Source: Halomonas sp. (GTDB lineage Bacteria; Pseudomonadota; Gammaproteobacteria; Pseudomonadales; Halomonadaceae). Taken from it: a DNA stretch of 64,000 bases. The number at the start of each line of letters is the position of its first letter. Positions within the stretch are counted from its first letter, which is position 1. Of the stretch, positions 55,628 through 64,000 are shown piece after piece. A program made the translations under genes and the position numbers. The notes beneath the pieces are model-generated. The model searched no databases, was not told the origin of the DNA, and saw only the letters and a program-made list of their open reading frames with translations. The stretch lies in NCBI RefSeq assembly GCF_029263665.1, contig NZ_JAJUFQ010000013.1:1-64000 (forward strand), given 5' to 3'.

Positions 55628-57475
55628 TCAGGCAACCTTGACCACACGGAACATGCCCGCATGCATGTGATAAAGCAGATGGCAATGAAAAGCCCAGCTG
55701 CCCTCGGCATCGGCTGTGATCAATGCAGAGACACGCTCCCCCGGCTTGATGTTCAGCGTATGCTTGCGCGGAATCAGCTCGCCCTGCCCGTTCTCCAGCT
55801 CCATCCACATGCCATGCAGGTGGATGGGGTGCTCCATCATCGTCTCGTTGACCAGAATCAGGCGCAGGCGCTCATCCTTGGTGAAGTGAATCGGGCCACT
55901 GACCTCGCTGAATTTCTTGCCATCGAAGGACCACATGTAGCGCGCCATGTTGCCAGTCAGACGCAGCTCCATCTCACGGCCTGGTGGACGTCGATCCGGC
56001 CATGGAGCAAAAGACTTGAGATCGGAATAGAGCAGGACACGACGTTCCTGCGGATCAAGGCCTATGCCCGCCTGGTCATACTGAGAGCCCGGCTGAGCCA
56101 TACCGGGTGCCAGCCCCTCACCCGTTGCCGCGGTCTGATCGGCACCGGCATATCCCGCGCCCTGCATGCTCGAATGGTCCATTTCCGCCATATTGGAATG
56201 GTCCATCTCCGCCATGCTGGAGTGATCCATCTCCGCCATATTGGAATGATCCATCTCCGCCATATTGGAATGATCCATCCCCGCCATGTTGGAATGATCC
56301 ATGCCTGCCATGTTGGAATGATCCATCCCCGACATATCGTGAGCCCCCATGGCTTCCATCCCTCGGTCAGCAATCCTGCGCCGCTCGGGAATCTCTGCCG
56401 CCATACCTTCGCGAGAAGCCAGAGTGGCTCTGGCATAACCACTACGATCCATGGTTTCAGCGAAGATGGTGTACGCCTGATCTGCCTCGGGGGTCACAAT
56501 GACATCGAAGGTTTCTGCCACGGCAATACGGAACTCATCGACCGGCACCGGCTGAACCGGCTGACCATCAGCCGCGACCACCGTCATCTTTAGTCCAGGA
56601 ATACGCACATCGAAATAGGTCATGGCCGAGCCATTGATCACCCGCAATCGCACTCGCTCGCCCGGTTTGAACAATGCTGTCCAGTTCTCTTCCACTGAGT
56701 GGCCATTGAGCAGGTAGGTATAGGTACTACCGGTTACGTCAGCGATATCCCGCGAGCTCATGCGCATCTTCGCCCACATGCCACGCATCTCTGCCGTTTC
56801 AGCGAAGCCCTTGTCACTTACGTCAGCGAAAAAGTCCGCCACCGTACGTTCCTGAAGGTTGTAGTACCCCTCGGTGCTCTTCAGATTGCGGAAGACCGTC
56901 ATCGGGTCTTCGTAGGTCCAGTCGCTCAACAACAGCACATGTTCACGGTCGTAACGAATCGGTTCAGGTGTTTCGGGGTCGATGATCAGTGGGCCAAGAT
57001 GGCCGACCTGTTCCTGGAGCCCTGAATGGCTGTGATACCAGTAAGTTCCGTTCTGGCGCACAGGAAAACGATAGGTGAAGGTCTCCCCTGGCGCGATGCC
57101 AGCAAAACTCACCCCGGGTACGCCATCCATGTTGGCCGGCAGGATCAGGCCATGCCAGTGGATCGACGAGGGCTCATCAAGCAGGTTGGTCACCTTGAGT
57201 ACCGCATCCTGGCCTTCCTGCAGGCGAATCAAAGGCCCAGGACTCGTGCCATTGAGGGTAACTGGGTGGGCGACTTTCCCGGCTATGGGCAATGCTTCAC
57301 GACGGATAGCCAGGGAAATTTCAGGTCCGTTCTCGATACCTTTCGAATAAGCTGTGGCCTGGCCCCAAGGGTTCGCCCAAGCGGGTTGAAGCCCCATGGC
57401 CGCAGCCGATCCCATACCCAAAGCAGCGCCGCCTTTGAGCAGTTGGCGGCGAGAGATGACCATCGAATTTGTCAT
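55628..57475 (-). CDS. copA: copper resistance multicopper oxidase CopA
   Basis: The 615-residue periplasmic oxidase has a twin-arginine signal ([14 protein letters not shown]) and the four copper sites of the family: [27 protein letters not shown] and the C-terminal [12 protein letters not shown]. It oxidises Cu(I) and possibly binds copper. Residues about 379-435 hold seven 8-residue [12 protein letters not shown] Met/His repeats from a 24-bp array. GGGAG lies before the ATG. A 10-bp inverted repeat and an 11-bp-period CTGAA box lie just upstream. copB follows in the same operon. Confidence 0.96.
   Translation of the reverse strand: MTNSMVISRRQLLKGGAALGMGSAAAMGLQPAWANPWGQATAYSKGIENGPEISLAIRREALPIAGKVAHPVTLNGTSPGPLIRLQEGQDAVLKVTNLLDEPSSIHWHGLILPANMDGVPGVSFAGIAPGETFTYRFPVRQNGTYWYHSHSGLQEQVGHLGPLIIDPETPEPIRYDREHVLLLSDWTYEDPMTVFRNLKSTEGYYNLQERTVADFFADVSDKGFAETAEMRGMWAKMRMSSRDIADVTGSTYTYLLNGHSVEENWTALFKPGERVRLRVINGSAMTYFDVRIPGLKMTVVAADGQPVQPVPVDEFRIAVAETFDVIVTPEADQAYTIFAETMDRSGYARATLASREGMAAEIPERRRIADRGMEAMGAHDMSGMDHSNMAGMDHSNMAGMDHSNMAEMDHSNMAEMDHSSMAEMDHSNMAEMDHSSMQGAGYAGADQTAATGEGLAPGMAQPGSQYDQAGIGLDPQERRVLLYSDLKSFAPWPDRRPPGREMELRLTGNMARYMWSFDGKKFSEVSGPIHFTKDERLRLILVNETMMEHPIHLHGMWMELENGQGELIPRKHTLNIKPGERVSALITADAEGSWAFHCHLLYHMHAGMFRVVKVA
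56172..56339. repeat. 7 x 24-bp array coding for Met/His-rich repeats in copA
   Basis: Seven units starting at 56172 and every 24 bases to 56316 vary mainly at the third base of codons and in the last two residues (AE, AG). They encode MDHSNMA(E/G), the copper-binding type of repeat seen in CopA relatives. Copy number is likely variable. Confidence 0.97.
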
Positions 57476-57484
57476 GCGCGACTC

Positions 57485-57516
57485 CCGTCAATATTTTACT
57501 TTCCTCATATTGACGG
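57485..57516. promoter_or_regulatory. 10-bp inverted repeat just upstream of copA
   Basis: CCGTCAATAT, 12 bases, ATATTGACGG. It ends at the ribosome site (GGGAG) of copA. A TAAAAT-like -10 element lies in its spacer, so it could be an operator at the promoter or an RNA hairpin that masks the ribosome site. Confidence 0.7.
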
Positions 57517-57522
57517 AGGTTC

Positions 57523-57538
57523 CTGAATTCACCCTGAA
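57523..57538 (-). promoter_or_regulatory. candidate CopR box upstream of copA
   Basis: CTGAA-N6-CTGAA on the plus strand (TTCAG-N6-TTCAG toward copA) is a direct repeat of 11-bp period, as bound by OmpR-family regulators. The same element occurs at 60131-60146 before the cupredoxin gene. Confidence 0.6.
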
Positions 57539-57592
57539 TCCCTTCTCCTTCCTTCACGTCACTTACCTGGTCGCCTACCTGGTCACTGCCAC

Positions 57593-58930
57593 TCAGTCAT
57601 TCAAGGCAGGCAGTACGATGACCACTCGCAAGCCGCCATGAGGGCTGGACATGAAATCGAGCTTGCCGGAATAGCGCGCAATCAACTGGTCAAGAATCGA
57701 CAACCCCAACCCATAACCAGGTTGACGTTCATCGAAGCGGACACCTCGCCTTGCCAGATTGGGAAGAGCGTCAGGCGGCACGCCGGAACCATCATCCTCT
57801 ACCGTGATCACCACCTTGTCCCCCACTTCGATCGAGCACCAGACCTGGCTGGCTGACCATTTCCCGGCATTGTCGAGCAGCACACCCAGCATTTCTGAAA
57901 AGTCCTGCGACTCCACCGGCAATACCCTCTCTGCCTCACCCTCTTTCGTCAGCAATGCCAGCTCGTAGCGCTTGGAGGGATACAGACCACGGAACATTTC
58001 GACCAGACGCTGACTGTCGCGCTGCAGGCTGGCCATGCGTCCGGCATGAGGACCGGCAATCCTCGACCGCCGTAACTCCGCCTCGAGCAGCGCCTGCATA
58101 TCTTCCATACGCTGAAGCAGACGTTCTCGGCGTTCGTCATCGATAGGCCGCGATCCACGTAACACCTGGGTTACCGCGGCCAATGGCGTCTTGAGTGCAT
58201 GGGAAAGGTTGGCCAGGGACTCGCGTGAACGTGTCAGCCGATTTTCGATTTCATCGATAAAACGATTGAGCTGCGTCACCAACCCATCAAGCTCTGACGC
58301 TGCTTGCACGGATAGACGCTGACGCTGGCCAGCCTGCAACGCTTCCAACTGGCGCTGCAGATGCGCCAGCGGCATCAGACCACGATTCACTGCCAGCAGG
58401 TTGAGCGTGGCCAACATCAACAGCAAGGCACCGGCAATGGCACCGACCCACCAATGCAAAGTGGCAAGCCCGGCTTCCACCTGCGAAAAATCCTCGCCGA
58501 CCAGCAACACTCCAGGTTCGCCTTCAAGGGAGAAAGGTTGCCGATAGACCAGTAAACGTTGCTGCCCAATGGTGAGCTCAGTCAGTCCACTGTCTTCATC
58601 AGTGAGCAATGGTTCCAGATCCTGCGACCACTCAGGATTGGATGTTCTGACATCATCGCCCACCTTGAGCACATAGAGATGATGAAAGACTTGATAACCG
58701 CGGCTTGCCGAATCCAGCATCAACGACGTCGAACTGCGATCATCGCGGAGCTGCTCGACGGCATGAAGCGCTTCACGGTGCAAACGCTCACCAAGGAAAT
58801 CCTGGGCTAGCCGATTGAGCAGAATGCCATGCAGTACCCAGGTTGCCACCACCACCACAATAGCGATGCTCGATAACCAGGCAAGCAGACGAAAACGCAG
58901 GCTGCGTCGGTCAACGCGAAACGAAAACAT
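57593..58930 (-). CDS. copS: copper-responsive sensor histidine kinase
   Basis: The 445-residue protein has two membrane segments (about 12-35 and 160-180) around a periplasmic sensor, then HisKA (LANLSHALKTPLAAVTQVLRG) and HATPase_c (LLDNAGKW; DDGSGVPPDAL; GYGLGLSILDQL). It overlaps the regulator gene by 20 bases. It is of the PhoQ/CusS type and, from its location between cupredoxin and copAB, probably senses periplasmic copper. That is an inference, since other metal kinases look alike. The gene after it, copA, has its own promoter region. Confidence 0.85.
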   Translation of the reverse strand: MFSFRVDRRSLRFRLLAWLSSIAIVVVVATWVLHGILLNRLAQDFLGERLHREALHAVEQLRDDRSSTSLMLDSASRGYQVFHHLYVLKVGDDVRTSNPEWSQDLEPLLTDEDSGLTELTIGQQRLLVYRQPFSLEGEPGVLLVGEDFSQVEAGLATLHWWVGAIAGALLLMLATLNLLAVNRGLMPLAHLQRQLEALQAGQRQRLSVQAASELDGLVTQLNRFIDEIENRLTRSRESLANLSHALKTPLAAVTQVLRGSRPIDDERRERLLQRMEDMQALLEAELRRSRIAGPHAGRMASLQRDSQRLVEMFRGLYPSKRYELALLTKEGEAERVLPVESQDFSEMLGVLLDNAGKWSASQVWCSIEVGDKVVITVEDDGSGVPPDALPNLARRGVRFDERQPGYGLGLSILDQLIARYSGKLDFMSSPHGGLRVVIVLPALND

Positions 58931-59576
58931 AACCCTGCCCTCGGCGAGTCTGGATCAGATCCTTGCCCAATAGACGACGCAAACGGGCCACATAGACCTC
59001 CACCAGATTGGGTGCCGCAGCATCCTGGTCAAGGGAGTAAAGCTGATTGAGCAAGTGATCCTTGGACAGCACCCGGTCAGGGTGATGCATGAGATAGCGC
59101 AGCAGACGGAACTCCGTTCCGGTCAGCATATGCCAATTGCCATCCTGAAGCCTGACGCATTGGTTCGCTTCATCCAGCGAAATTCCGTTGAGGGATACCG
59201 CTTGCTGTACATGTCCGGTGCGTCGTCGCAGCAGCGCCTTGATGCGTGCCAGCAACTCGGCTTCATGGAAGGGTTTGGTCAGATAGTCATCGGCCCCGCC
59301 TTCAAGACCTACCACCTTGTCTTCCCAGGTATCGCGGGCAGTGAGGATCAGAATGGGCAGGTCACGGCCCTGCTGGCGCCACTGGTTCATGAGGTCCAGT
59401 CCAGAGCCGTCCGGCAAGCCAAGATCCAGCACCGCCAGTGCATAGCTTTCCGTTCCCATAAGCGACCTGGCCACACTCAATGAGGTGGCCAGGTCAACGC
59501 GATAGCCGCTGTCTTGCAGACACTCCATCAGACTCTCGGCAAGGAGGTCATCATCTTCAAGCAGCAACAGTTTCAT
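58911..59576 (-). CDS. copR: OmpR-family response regulator (CopR-like)
   Basis: The 221-residue protein has a receiver (LLLEDDDLLAESL; AVLDLGLPDGSG, phospho-Asp near 51) and a winged-helix DNA-binding domain (TGTEFRLLRYLMHHPDRVLS; VEVYVARLRRLLGKDLIQT). It belongs to the PhoP/QseB group. With the kinase, it is expected to act on the CTGAA-N6-CTGAA boxes at the copA and cupredoxin promoters. It lies 7 bases after the cupredoxin gene and so forms one transcript with it. Confidence 0.88.
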   Translation of the reverse strand: MKLLLLEDDDLLAESLMECLQDSGYRVDLATSLSVARSLMGTESYALAVLDLGLPDGSGLDLMNQWRQQGRDLPILILTARDTWEDKVVGLEGGADDYLTKPFHEAELLARIKALLRRRTGHVQQAVSLNGISLDEANQCVRLQDGNWHMLTGTEFRLLRYLMHHPDRVLSKDHLLNQLYSLDQDAAAPNLVEVYVARLRRLLGKDLIQTRRGQGYVFVSR

Positions 59577-59583
59577 ATGCGCA

Positions 59584-60081
59584 CTATGCTCCGAGATCGA
59601 TGGTTCCTGTCATGCCCACTTCATAGTGCCCCGGAATGTTGCAGGCATATTCCAGTTGGGCGACATCCTGTGGCGCGGTCCATACCAGTTCCTTTGTTTC
59701 ACCCGGCGCCACGGTGACTGCCTGCATGCTACCACCATGTTCGCCTTCGGCCATATCATGACCGCCATGCGCATCGTGACTGCCTGACATCTGCTGCATC
59801 ATCTCACGATGTGCTTGCTGGGCCTCGGCATCACCGATGACAAATTCGTGTTCAAGCTGGCCTGTATTGATCACTTCGAAGCGAATCGTCTCACCTGGAG
59901 ATACTTGAAGCTCCTTGGTATCGAACCAGATATCGCCTGCTTCAACGCGAATGGTGCGATCAATGTCAGCGCTATTCACCATCCCAGTTTTTACAGCATC
60001 ATGTCCGCCCTCGTGCGAACCTGCTGCGAACACCACTGCCGAGGCCATACCACATCCCAGCATCAGTAGAATCCTGCGCAT
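59584..60081 (-). CDS. periplasmic cupredoxin
   Basis: The 165-residue protein has a signal peptide (LLMLGCGMASAVVFA) and a plastocyanin/azurin-type domain. Likely type-1 copper ligands are His in LEHEF and Cys, His and Met in YACNIPGHYEVGM. A His/Met-rich loop (HDAHGGHDMAEGEHGG) lies in the middle. AGGAGGTG precedes the ATG. A longer frame to 60216 has no ribosome site. It opens the unit cupredoxin-copR-copS, so its product may shuttle copper or electrons to CopA. Confidence 0.9.
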   Translation of the reverse strand: MRRILLMLGCGMASAVVFAAGSHEGGHDAVKTGMVNSADIDRTIRVEAGDIWFDTKELQVSPGETIRFEVINTGQLEHEFVIGDAEAQQAHREMMQQMSGSHDAHGGHDMAEGEHGGSMQAVTVAPGETKELVWTAPQDVAQLEYACNIPGHYEVGMTGTIDLGA

Positions 60082-60130
60082 TACACCACCTCCTGAAACC
60101 GATTCGTGGATTCTGTTATAACGCTCGAAG

Positions 60131-60146
60131 CTGAAACCAGACTGAA
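60131..60146 (-). promoter_or_regulatory. candidate CopR box upstream of the cupredoxin gene
   Basis: CTGAA-N6-CTGAA with the same 11-bp period as before copA. A TATAAC -10-like element lies about 10 bases closer to the gene. Confidence 0.55.
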
Positions 60147-60230
60147 CACAGGCACCGTGAATGGAAACTCGCATGGTGTCGTGGGAAGCTCGTAATATCG
60201 TTAGCACCCAACTCATTCCTGGAGCCTCTC

Positions 60231-60902
60231 ATGCACGTGGATGACGCCATCACCTCACGCAGGTCAGTACGCCGTTTCCTGCCAACACCGGTGGAACGTG
60301 AAGTGGTCGAACATATCCTGCGTGTGGCCAGTCGTGCTCCCAGTGGCAGCAATATCCAGCCCTGGAAGGTGCATGTCGTGACGGGTACGGTACTCGAGCG
60401 CTTGAGCACCGCATTGATTGCCGCCGCAGATTCCTCCCCGGATACCGAACAGCCCGAATACACCTACTACCCCCGCGAGTGGTTCGAGCCTTATCTCAGT
60501 CGCCGACGTGCCTGCGGCTTTGGGCTCTACGACAAGCTGGGTATCGCCCGGGGCGACAAGCCAGCACGCCATCGACAGATGCTGCGAAACTTTCTGTTCT
60601 TCGATGCCCCGGTTGGCCTGATCGTGACCATCGATCGACGCCTGGAAACCGGCAGCTACATGGATGCCGCCATGCTGGTACAGAATATTCTCGTGTCAGC
60701 CCGTGGCCAGGGGCTGCATACCTGCGCCCAGGCTGCCTTTGCTGGCTATCATGGCGTCGTGCGCCAGCACTTGCCCATGACAGATGACGAGATCCTGCTG
60801 TGTGGTATTTCGCTTGGTTACGAAGATCCCAACGCAGCGGAAAATCACTTTGTCACCGAGCGCGTACCGCTCAGCGAATTCACCACTTTCAGCGGTTACT
60901 GA
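60231..60902 (+). CDS. nitroreductase family FMN oxidoreductase
   Basis: The 223-residue protein has the family start (RRSVRRFLPTPVEREVVE; ASRAPSGSNIQPWK, FMN binding) and a conserved GLHTCAQAAF near the middle and ISLGYEDP near the end. It reduces nitroaromatics or quinones with NAD(P)H; the physiological substrate is unknown. GGAGCC precedes the ATG. It is divergent from the cupredoxin gene. Confidence 0.9.
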   Translation: MHVDDAITSRRSVRRFLPTPVEREVVEHILRVASRAPSGSNIQPWKVHVVTGTVLERLSTALIAAADSSPDTEQPEYTYYPREWFEPYLSRRRACGFGLYDKLGIARGDKPARHRQMLRNFLFFDAPVGLIVTIDRRLETGSYMDAAMLVQNILVSARGQGLHTCAQAAFAGYHGVVRQHLPMTDDEILLCGISLGYEDPNAAENHFVTERVPLSEFTTFSGY

Positions 60903-60922
60903 TTCGGCAAGGACATCAGCAT

Positions 60923-61795
60923 TCAGTGCTTGCGAGATAGCGTAGATACCGCCTGAACCAGAGCGTGAATCGGCTCGCTGAGCGGACCTGTCGCACGATG
61001 CACCAGGCCAATATCACGATGAAAGGTGTGCTCTCCCAGATCGATGGCCCGTACACTGCCCGGCCAGCGGCGCAGTGAAGCGGTTTCAGGCACCAGTGCC
61101 ACACCAACATGATTGGCCACCAGTTGGAGGATCGCATCCAGTTCATCCACTTCGCATATTTCCTTCACACCGAAGTGCATGTCACGTAGAAAACGATCGA
61201 CTCTGCGCCCGCCAAAGGAGGCCCGGTCATAACGTACGAAGGGTTGGGTCGACAGCAATTCACGCCAATCGCTGCCTTCTTCCGAGGCGGGTACCACCAA
61301 GCGGAAAGGTTCACGTGCCAGCAGCGTCCAGTTCAGGTCACTCGGCAAGGAGAATGGTGGCCGGATGACCACCGCCATATCCATTTCTCCAGCATCCACC
61401 TGGTTGATCAGGTCCATGGACAGCCCTGGCACCACGCGTGAGCGGCAACCGGGAAAGTACCGATGAAAGCGCGCCATCACTCTGGGCAGCCAGGCACGTT
61501 GCACAGAGGCGATGGCACCGATCACCACCAGCGTCGTCGCCGCCTGGTTCAGGGAGGACGAAGCCAGGCCCTCATACAGCCTGATCAGCTCCTGGGCCCG
61601 CTCCAGCGTCTGGCGCCCCAGCGCAGTCAACCGCGCTGACCTGCCCTGACGCTCGAACAGACTGACACCCAATGCTTCTTCCAGACGCTTCATCTGTGCG
61701 CTGACCGCCGCCTGGGTCAGGCCAACCCGTTTCCCGGCAGCGGCGAAAGTGCCCTCCCGCGCGACACAGACGAATGTCTTCAGCTCGCGAATCAT
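60923..61795 (-). CDS. LysR-type transcriptional regulator
   Basis: The 290-residue protein has the LysR helix-turn-helix (FVCVAREGTFAAAGKRVGL; TQAAVSAQMKRLEEALGVSLFER) and the substrate-binding domain. The ligand is unknown. It is divergent from the VOC gene and is likely to control it, with an 11-bp inverted repeat in the shared upstream region. The length is normal. Confidence 0.88.
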   Translation of the reverse strand: MIRELKTFVCVAREGTFAAAGKRVGLTQAAVSAQMKRLEEALGVSLFERQGRSARLTALGRQTLERAQELIRLYEGLASSSLNQAATTLVVIGAIASVQRAWLPRVMARFHRYFPGCRSRVVPGLSMDLINQVDAGEMDMAVVIRPPFSLPSDLNWTLLAREPFRLVVPASEEGSDWRELLSTQPFVRYDRASFGGRRVDRFLRDMHFGVKEICEVDELDAILQLVANHVGVALVPETASLRRWPGSVRAIDLGEHTFHRDIGLVHRATGPLSEPIHALVQAVSTLSRKH

Positions 61796-61817
61796 TCATC
61801 AATCCTTTTTGTGAATC

Positions 61818-61848
61818 ACATAAAAATAGTTTGATTTTATTTTTATGT
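61818..61848. promoter_or_regulatory. candidate LysR operator in the LysR/VOC divergent region
   Basis: ACATAAAAATA, 9 bases, TATTTTTATGT: a perfect 11-bp inverted repeat located between the two divergent starts, 23 bases upstream of the LysR ATG. Confidence 0.7.
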
Positions 61849-61882
61849 CACTCGCGCGAGGATACTCTTGGTACATAACAAC

Positions 61883-61923
61883 TGACGACGTGCATTGACC
61901 GACTTGTATTGACTGACGTGCAC
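61883..61923. repeat. 3 x 13-14-bp degenerate tandem repeat
   Basis: TGACGACGTGCAT, TGACCGACTTGTAT and TGACTGACGTGCAC follow each other, just before the ribosome site of the VOC gene. Non-coding. Confidence 0.85.
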
Positions 61924-61942
61924 TGAACAAGGAGCTAGCCCC

Positions 61943-62368
61943 ATGAGCCTTTCCCCTTTCCACCTGGCCATCCCTGTCTACGACCTCCAAGCCACGCGGC
62001 GCTTCTATGGCGAAGTGTTCGGTCTTGAGGAAGGACGCTCCAGTGACCATTGGGTCGACTTCAATTTCTATGGCCACCAACTGGTCATCCATGAACACCC
62101 CAAGACGCCCTCCCAGGAAAGCGCTCACACCAACCCGGTAGACGGGCATGACGTGCCCGTGCCTCACTTCGGTATCGTGCTGGGTTGGCAAGAATGGGAA
62201 GCCTTGGCCGAACGCCTCAAGTCCTTTGGCACCGAGTTTGTCATCGAGCCTTACGTTCGCTTCAAGGGACAGGTCGGAGAACAGGCCACCATGTTCCTCC
62301 TCGACCCCTGCGGCAACGCGCTGGAGTTCAAGGCATTCAAGGACATGAGTCAGCTGTTTGCCAAGTGA
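61943..62368 (+). CDS. VOC family protein (glyoxalase/dioxygenase fold)
   Basis: The 141-residue protein starts [27 protein letters not shown], the usual first half of a VOC domain, with the second metal-binding half at [14 protein letters not shown] and [14 protein letters not shown]. The exact reaction is unknown. AAGGAG precedes the ATG. It is divergent from a LysR gene, probably its regulator. Its stop codon lies inside an exact 15-bp duplication. Confidence 0.88.
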   Translation: MSLSPFHLAIPVYDLQATRRFYGEVFGLEEGRSSDHWVDFNFYGHQLVIHEHPKTPSQESAHTNPVDGHDVPVPHFGIVLGWQEWEALAERLKSFGTEFVIEPYVRFKGQVGEQATMFLLDPCGNALEFKAFKDMSQLFAK

Positions 62369-62389
62369 TAGCGCGCCAAGTGATAGCGC
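62360..62389. repeat. exact 15-bp duplication across the VOC gene stop codon
   Basis: GCCAAGTGATAGCGC occurs twice in a row (62360-62374, 62375-62389). The first copy holds the TGA stop, so the second copy is a non-coding repeat of the gene end. An exact copy suggests a recent event. Confidence 0.97.
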
Positions 62390-62394
62390 TGCAT

Positions 62395-63102
62395 TCAGGG
62401 TGACGTCACCGGACTGGTATCATCCTGCCAGTCCGCCAGACGCCCATCGATGAGATGGATGCGGCGATCGACACGTTCGGCGATGGATTCTTCATGGGTT
62501 ACGGCAACGACGGTCTTGCCATGCTCCCGAACCAGATCATTGAGGATATGGAAGACCTGTTCTGAACTCTGGCTGTCGAGGCTGCCGGTGGGCTCGTCGG
62601 CCAGTACCAGCGGCGGATCATTGGCCAGCGCCCTGGCAATGGCCACGCGCTGACGCTGACCACCCGACAACTGTTCCGGCAGCTTGTCGAGATGGGCCGC
62701 CAGCCCTAGTGAATCCAGCAGTTCCTCGGCTCGCGCGCGCCGCTGACTGGCAGACAATCGTCCCAGCTTGCGCATCGGCAGCTCGACATTGGCACGCACG
62801 CTGAATTCCGGCAACAGGAAGTGAAACTGGAAGACAAAGCCCATCGATGCCAGGCGCAATGCGGCTCGCTCGGTTTCACTGAGCTCGGCCATGTTGCGAC
62901 CGCCAATCGTCAAGGTGCCGGCACTCGGCCTGTCCAGCAGCCCCAGCAGATAGAGCAGAGATGATTTCCCAGAACCGGATGGCCCGGTGATGGCGACGAA
63001 TTCATTGTCGCTGATGCTCAACGTGATATCGCTGACCAGTGTCACCGGTACCGTAGCGGGGAGCACACGTTCCAGAGCCTGAGTCTCGACCAATACGCTC
63101 AT
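62395..63102 (-). CDS. LolD/MacB-type ABC transporter ATP-binding protein
   Basis: The 235-residue ATPase has Walker A (GPSGSGKSSLLYLLG), signature LSGGQRQRVAIARAL and Walker B (PLVLADEPTG). It belongs to the LolD/MacB group that drives lipoprotein release or export. The ATG overlaps the permease stop by four bases (ATGA), so they form one complex. The exact cargo cannot be told: it could be the Lol system or a macrolide/peptide exporter. Confidence 0.88.
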   Translation of the reverse strand: MSVLVETQALERVLPATVPVTLVSDITLSISDNEFVAITGPSGSGKSSLLYLLGLLDRPSAGTLTIGGRNMAELSETERAALRLASMGFVFQFHFLLPEFSVRANVELPMRKLGRLSASQRRARAEELLDSLGLAAHLDKLPEQLSGGQRQRVAIARALANDPPLVLADEPTGSLDSQSSEQVFHILNDLVREHGKTVVAVTHEESIAERVDRRIHLIDGRLADWQDDTSPVTSP

Positions 63103-64000
63103 GTGGCCCCCCGAATGATGGCGACAGGATTGAGGCGTGCCGCACGTCTTGCTGGAAGATAGCCAGCCACCGCCGCCGACAGCATGGCAAAGCCACCTGC
63201 GATCAAGTAATGCCAGATGCTCCAGGCCAGCGGCAGATGGGTGATTTCCTGGCCCACCACACCGCCACTGAGCTCAAAGCGAACCATCGACAGGGCAACG
63301 CAAAGCCCGAAGCCCAGCAGCCAGCCCAGAACCGAACCGGCGACACCGAACATCAGGCCTTCGATCACGAACAGGCGGCGCATATCTCGCGCCGTGAAGC
63401 CCAGTGACTTGAGAATGGCGATGTCGCGAGCTTTCTCATGGGTCAGGGTCGAAATGATGTTATAGATGCCAAACCCGGCTACCAGCAGGATGGTGCCGAC
63501 CACGGTGTACATGATCACATTGCGTATCACCAGGGCTTCGAGCAGCGACTCATTGGCTTCCTGCCAGGACACCGCCTTGTAGCCAACCTGCGCTTCAGCC
63601 CGGGCGGCGACGTCGGATGCCATATCCGGGTCGGGCAGGTAGAGGCGAATGTTGTTGATGACATTCGGGCGTTCGCTGAGGATCTGGGCCTTCTTCAACA
63701 GTACGTAGCCTTCCCCCTCATCACGCGCCGTGGTGCCAGTATGAAACAGACCGGTGACCTTGAATGCCCGGGTCTGACCGGTCGAGGACACCAATGTCAG
63801 GGTCGTGCCGTAATCGGCCCCCAGTTTATTCGCCAGGCCATCGCCAATGACAATGTTGTTGCCACCACTGAGCAAGGATGAGAAGTCACCGCGAATGAAG
63901 TCCTCTGCCTTGATGGCTTCTACCTCTGTCTCGGGTTGAGGCTCGATACCGTAGATCGTGATGCCCTGGTCGCGCCCGGCATATTGCACCACCCCTTGAG
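63099..64000 (-). CDS. ABC transporter permease, FtsX/MacB-like (partial)
   Basis: The frame is open to the right edge, so the N-terminus is missing. The visible part of about 300 residues has a periplasmic region and four hydrophobic segments, with the FtsX-type C-terminal end (YNIISTLTHEKARDIAILKSLG; GLMFGVAGSVLGWLLGFGL; YLPARRAARLNPVAIIRG). It is the membrane partner of the ATPase that follows. LolC/E or MacB-like identity cannot be settled without the start. Confidence 0.82.
   Translation of the reverse strand, partial: QGVVQYAGRDQGITIYGIEPQPETEVEAIKAEDFIRGDFSSLLSGGNNIVIGDGLANKLGADYGTTLTLVSSTGQTRAFKVTGLFHTGTTARDEGEGYVLLKKAQILSERPNVINNIRLYLPDPDMASDVAARAEAQVGYKAVSWQEANESLLEALVIRNVIMYTVVGTILLVAGFGIYNIISTLTHEKARDIAILKSLGFTARDMRRLFVIEGLMFGVAGSVLGWLLGFGLCVALSMVRFELSGGVVGQEITHLPLAWSIWHYLIAGGFAMLSAAVAGYLPARRAARLNPVAIIRGAT

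Noticed and set aside
56172..56339. Regular repeats resembling a CRISPR array
   Set aside because: Units are contiguous, have no unique spacers and encode an in-frame Met/His repeat of CopA. The same reasoning applies to all the tandem arrays.

Overview
The window looks like a chromosomal segment of a gammaproteobacterium, most likely a Halomonas-type member of the Halomonadaceae. This is an inference from gene content, gene order and moderately GC-rich codon use; I could run no search. I see no rRNA, tRNA, insertion sequence, prophage or CRISPR array. Most of the window is core metabolism with several compact operons.

Region 1 (about 2.3-13.3 kb) is an assimilatory nitrate/nitrite cluster. 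cobA and nasA are on the minus strand. nasT-nasS and a FAD oxidoreductase-nirB-nirD operon are on the plus strand. nasA makes nitrite, nirBD reduces it to ammonium, cobA feeds siroheme synthesis for NirB, and the FAD protein is the likely electron donor for NasA. The sequence shows two control layers. First, there are sigma-54 type -24/-12 elements, one with a perfect consensus, with NtrC-like palindromes between or upstream of them. Second, the nasA and nirB leaders carry tandem hexaloop hairpins followed by a terminator hairpin, the architecture expected for NasT (ANTAR) antitermination relieved by NasS.

Region 2 (13.6-30 kb) holds PhoH, an AT-rich beta-propeller gene that looks foreign, a PAS-PAS-GGDEF protein with a C-terminal zinc-ribbon-like tail, an esterase, a cold-shock protein, a GMC oxidoreductase, an FMN glutamate-synthase-like protein coupled to a PhoD-like phosphatase, threonine ammonia-lyase, and a hybrid histidine kinase translated together with a small SUOX-fold protein.

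Region 3 (30-54.8 kb) holds trpI-trpBA, sstT, htpG, slt, lysE/TM2, a second cold-shock gene, a lipoprotein, a YegS-like lipid kinase, a CPA2 antiporter, pepN, yajQ, a GNAT-RimK pair, cobO and an amidohydrolase.

Region 4 (54.8-60.2 kb) is a copper-resistance locus: a cupredoxin, a response regulator and a sensor kinase, then copA and copB. The two promoters share an 11-bp-period CTGAA direct repeat. The window ends with a nitroreductase, a LysR/VOC divergent pair and a LolD-type ABC transporter whose permease runs off the edge.

The feature I find least explained is a set of short tandem arrays, many with 15-bp units, scattered through the window at gene ends, linkers, stop codons and leaders. 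They have unrelated unit sequences and often keep the reading frame.
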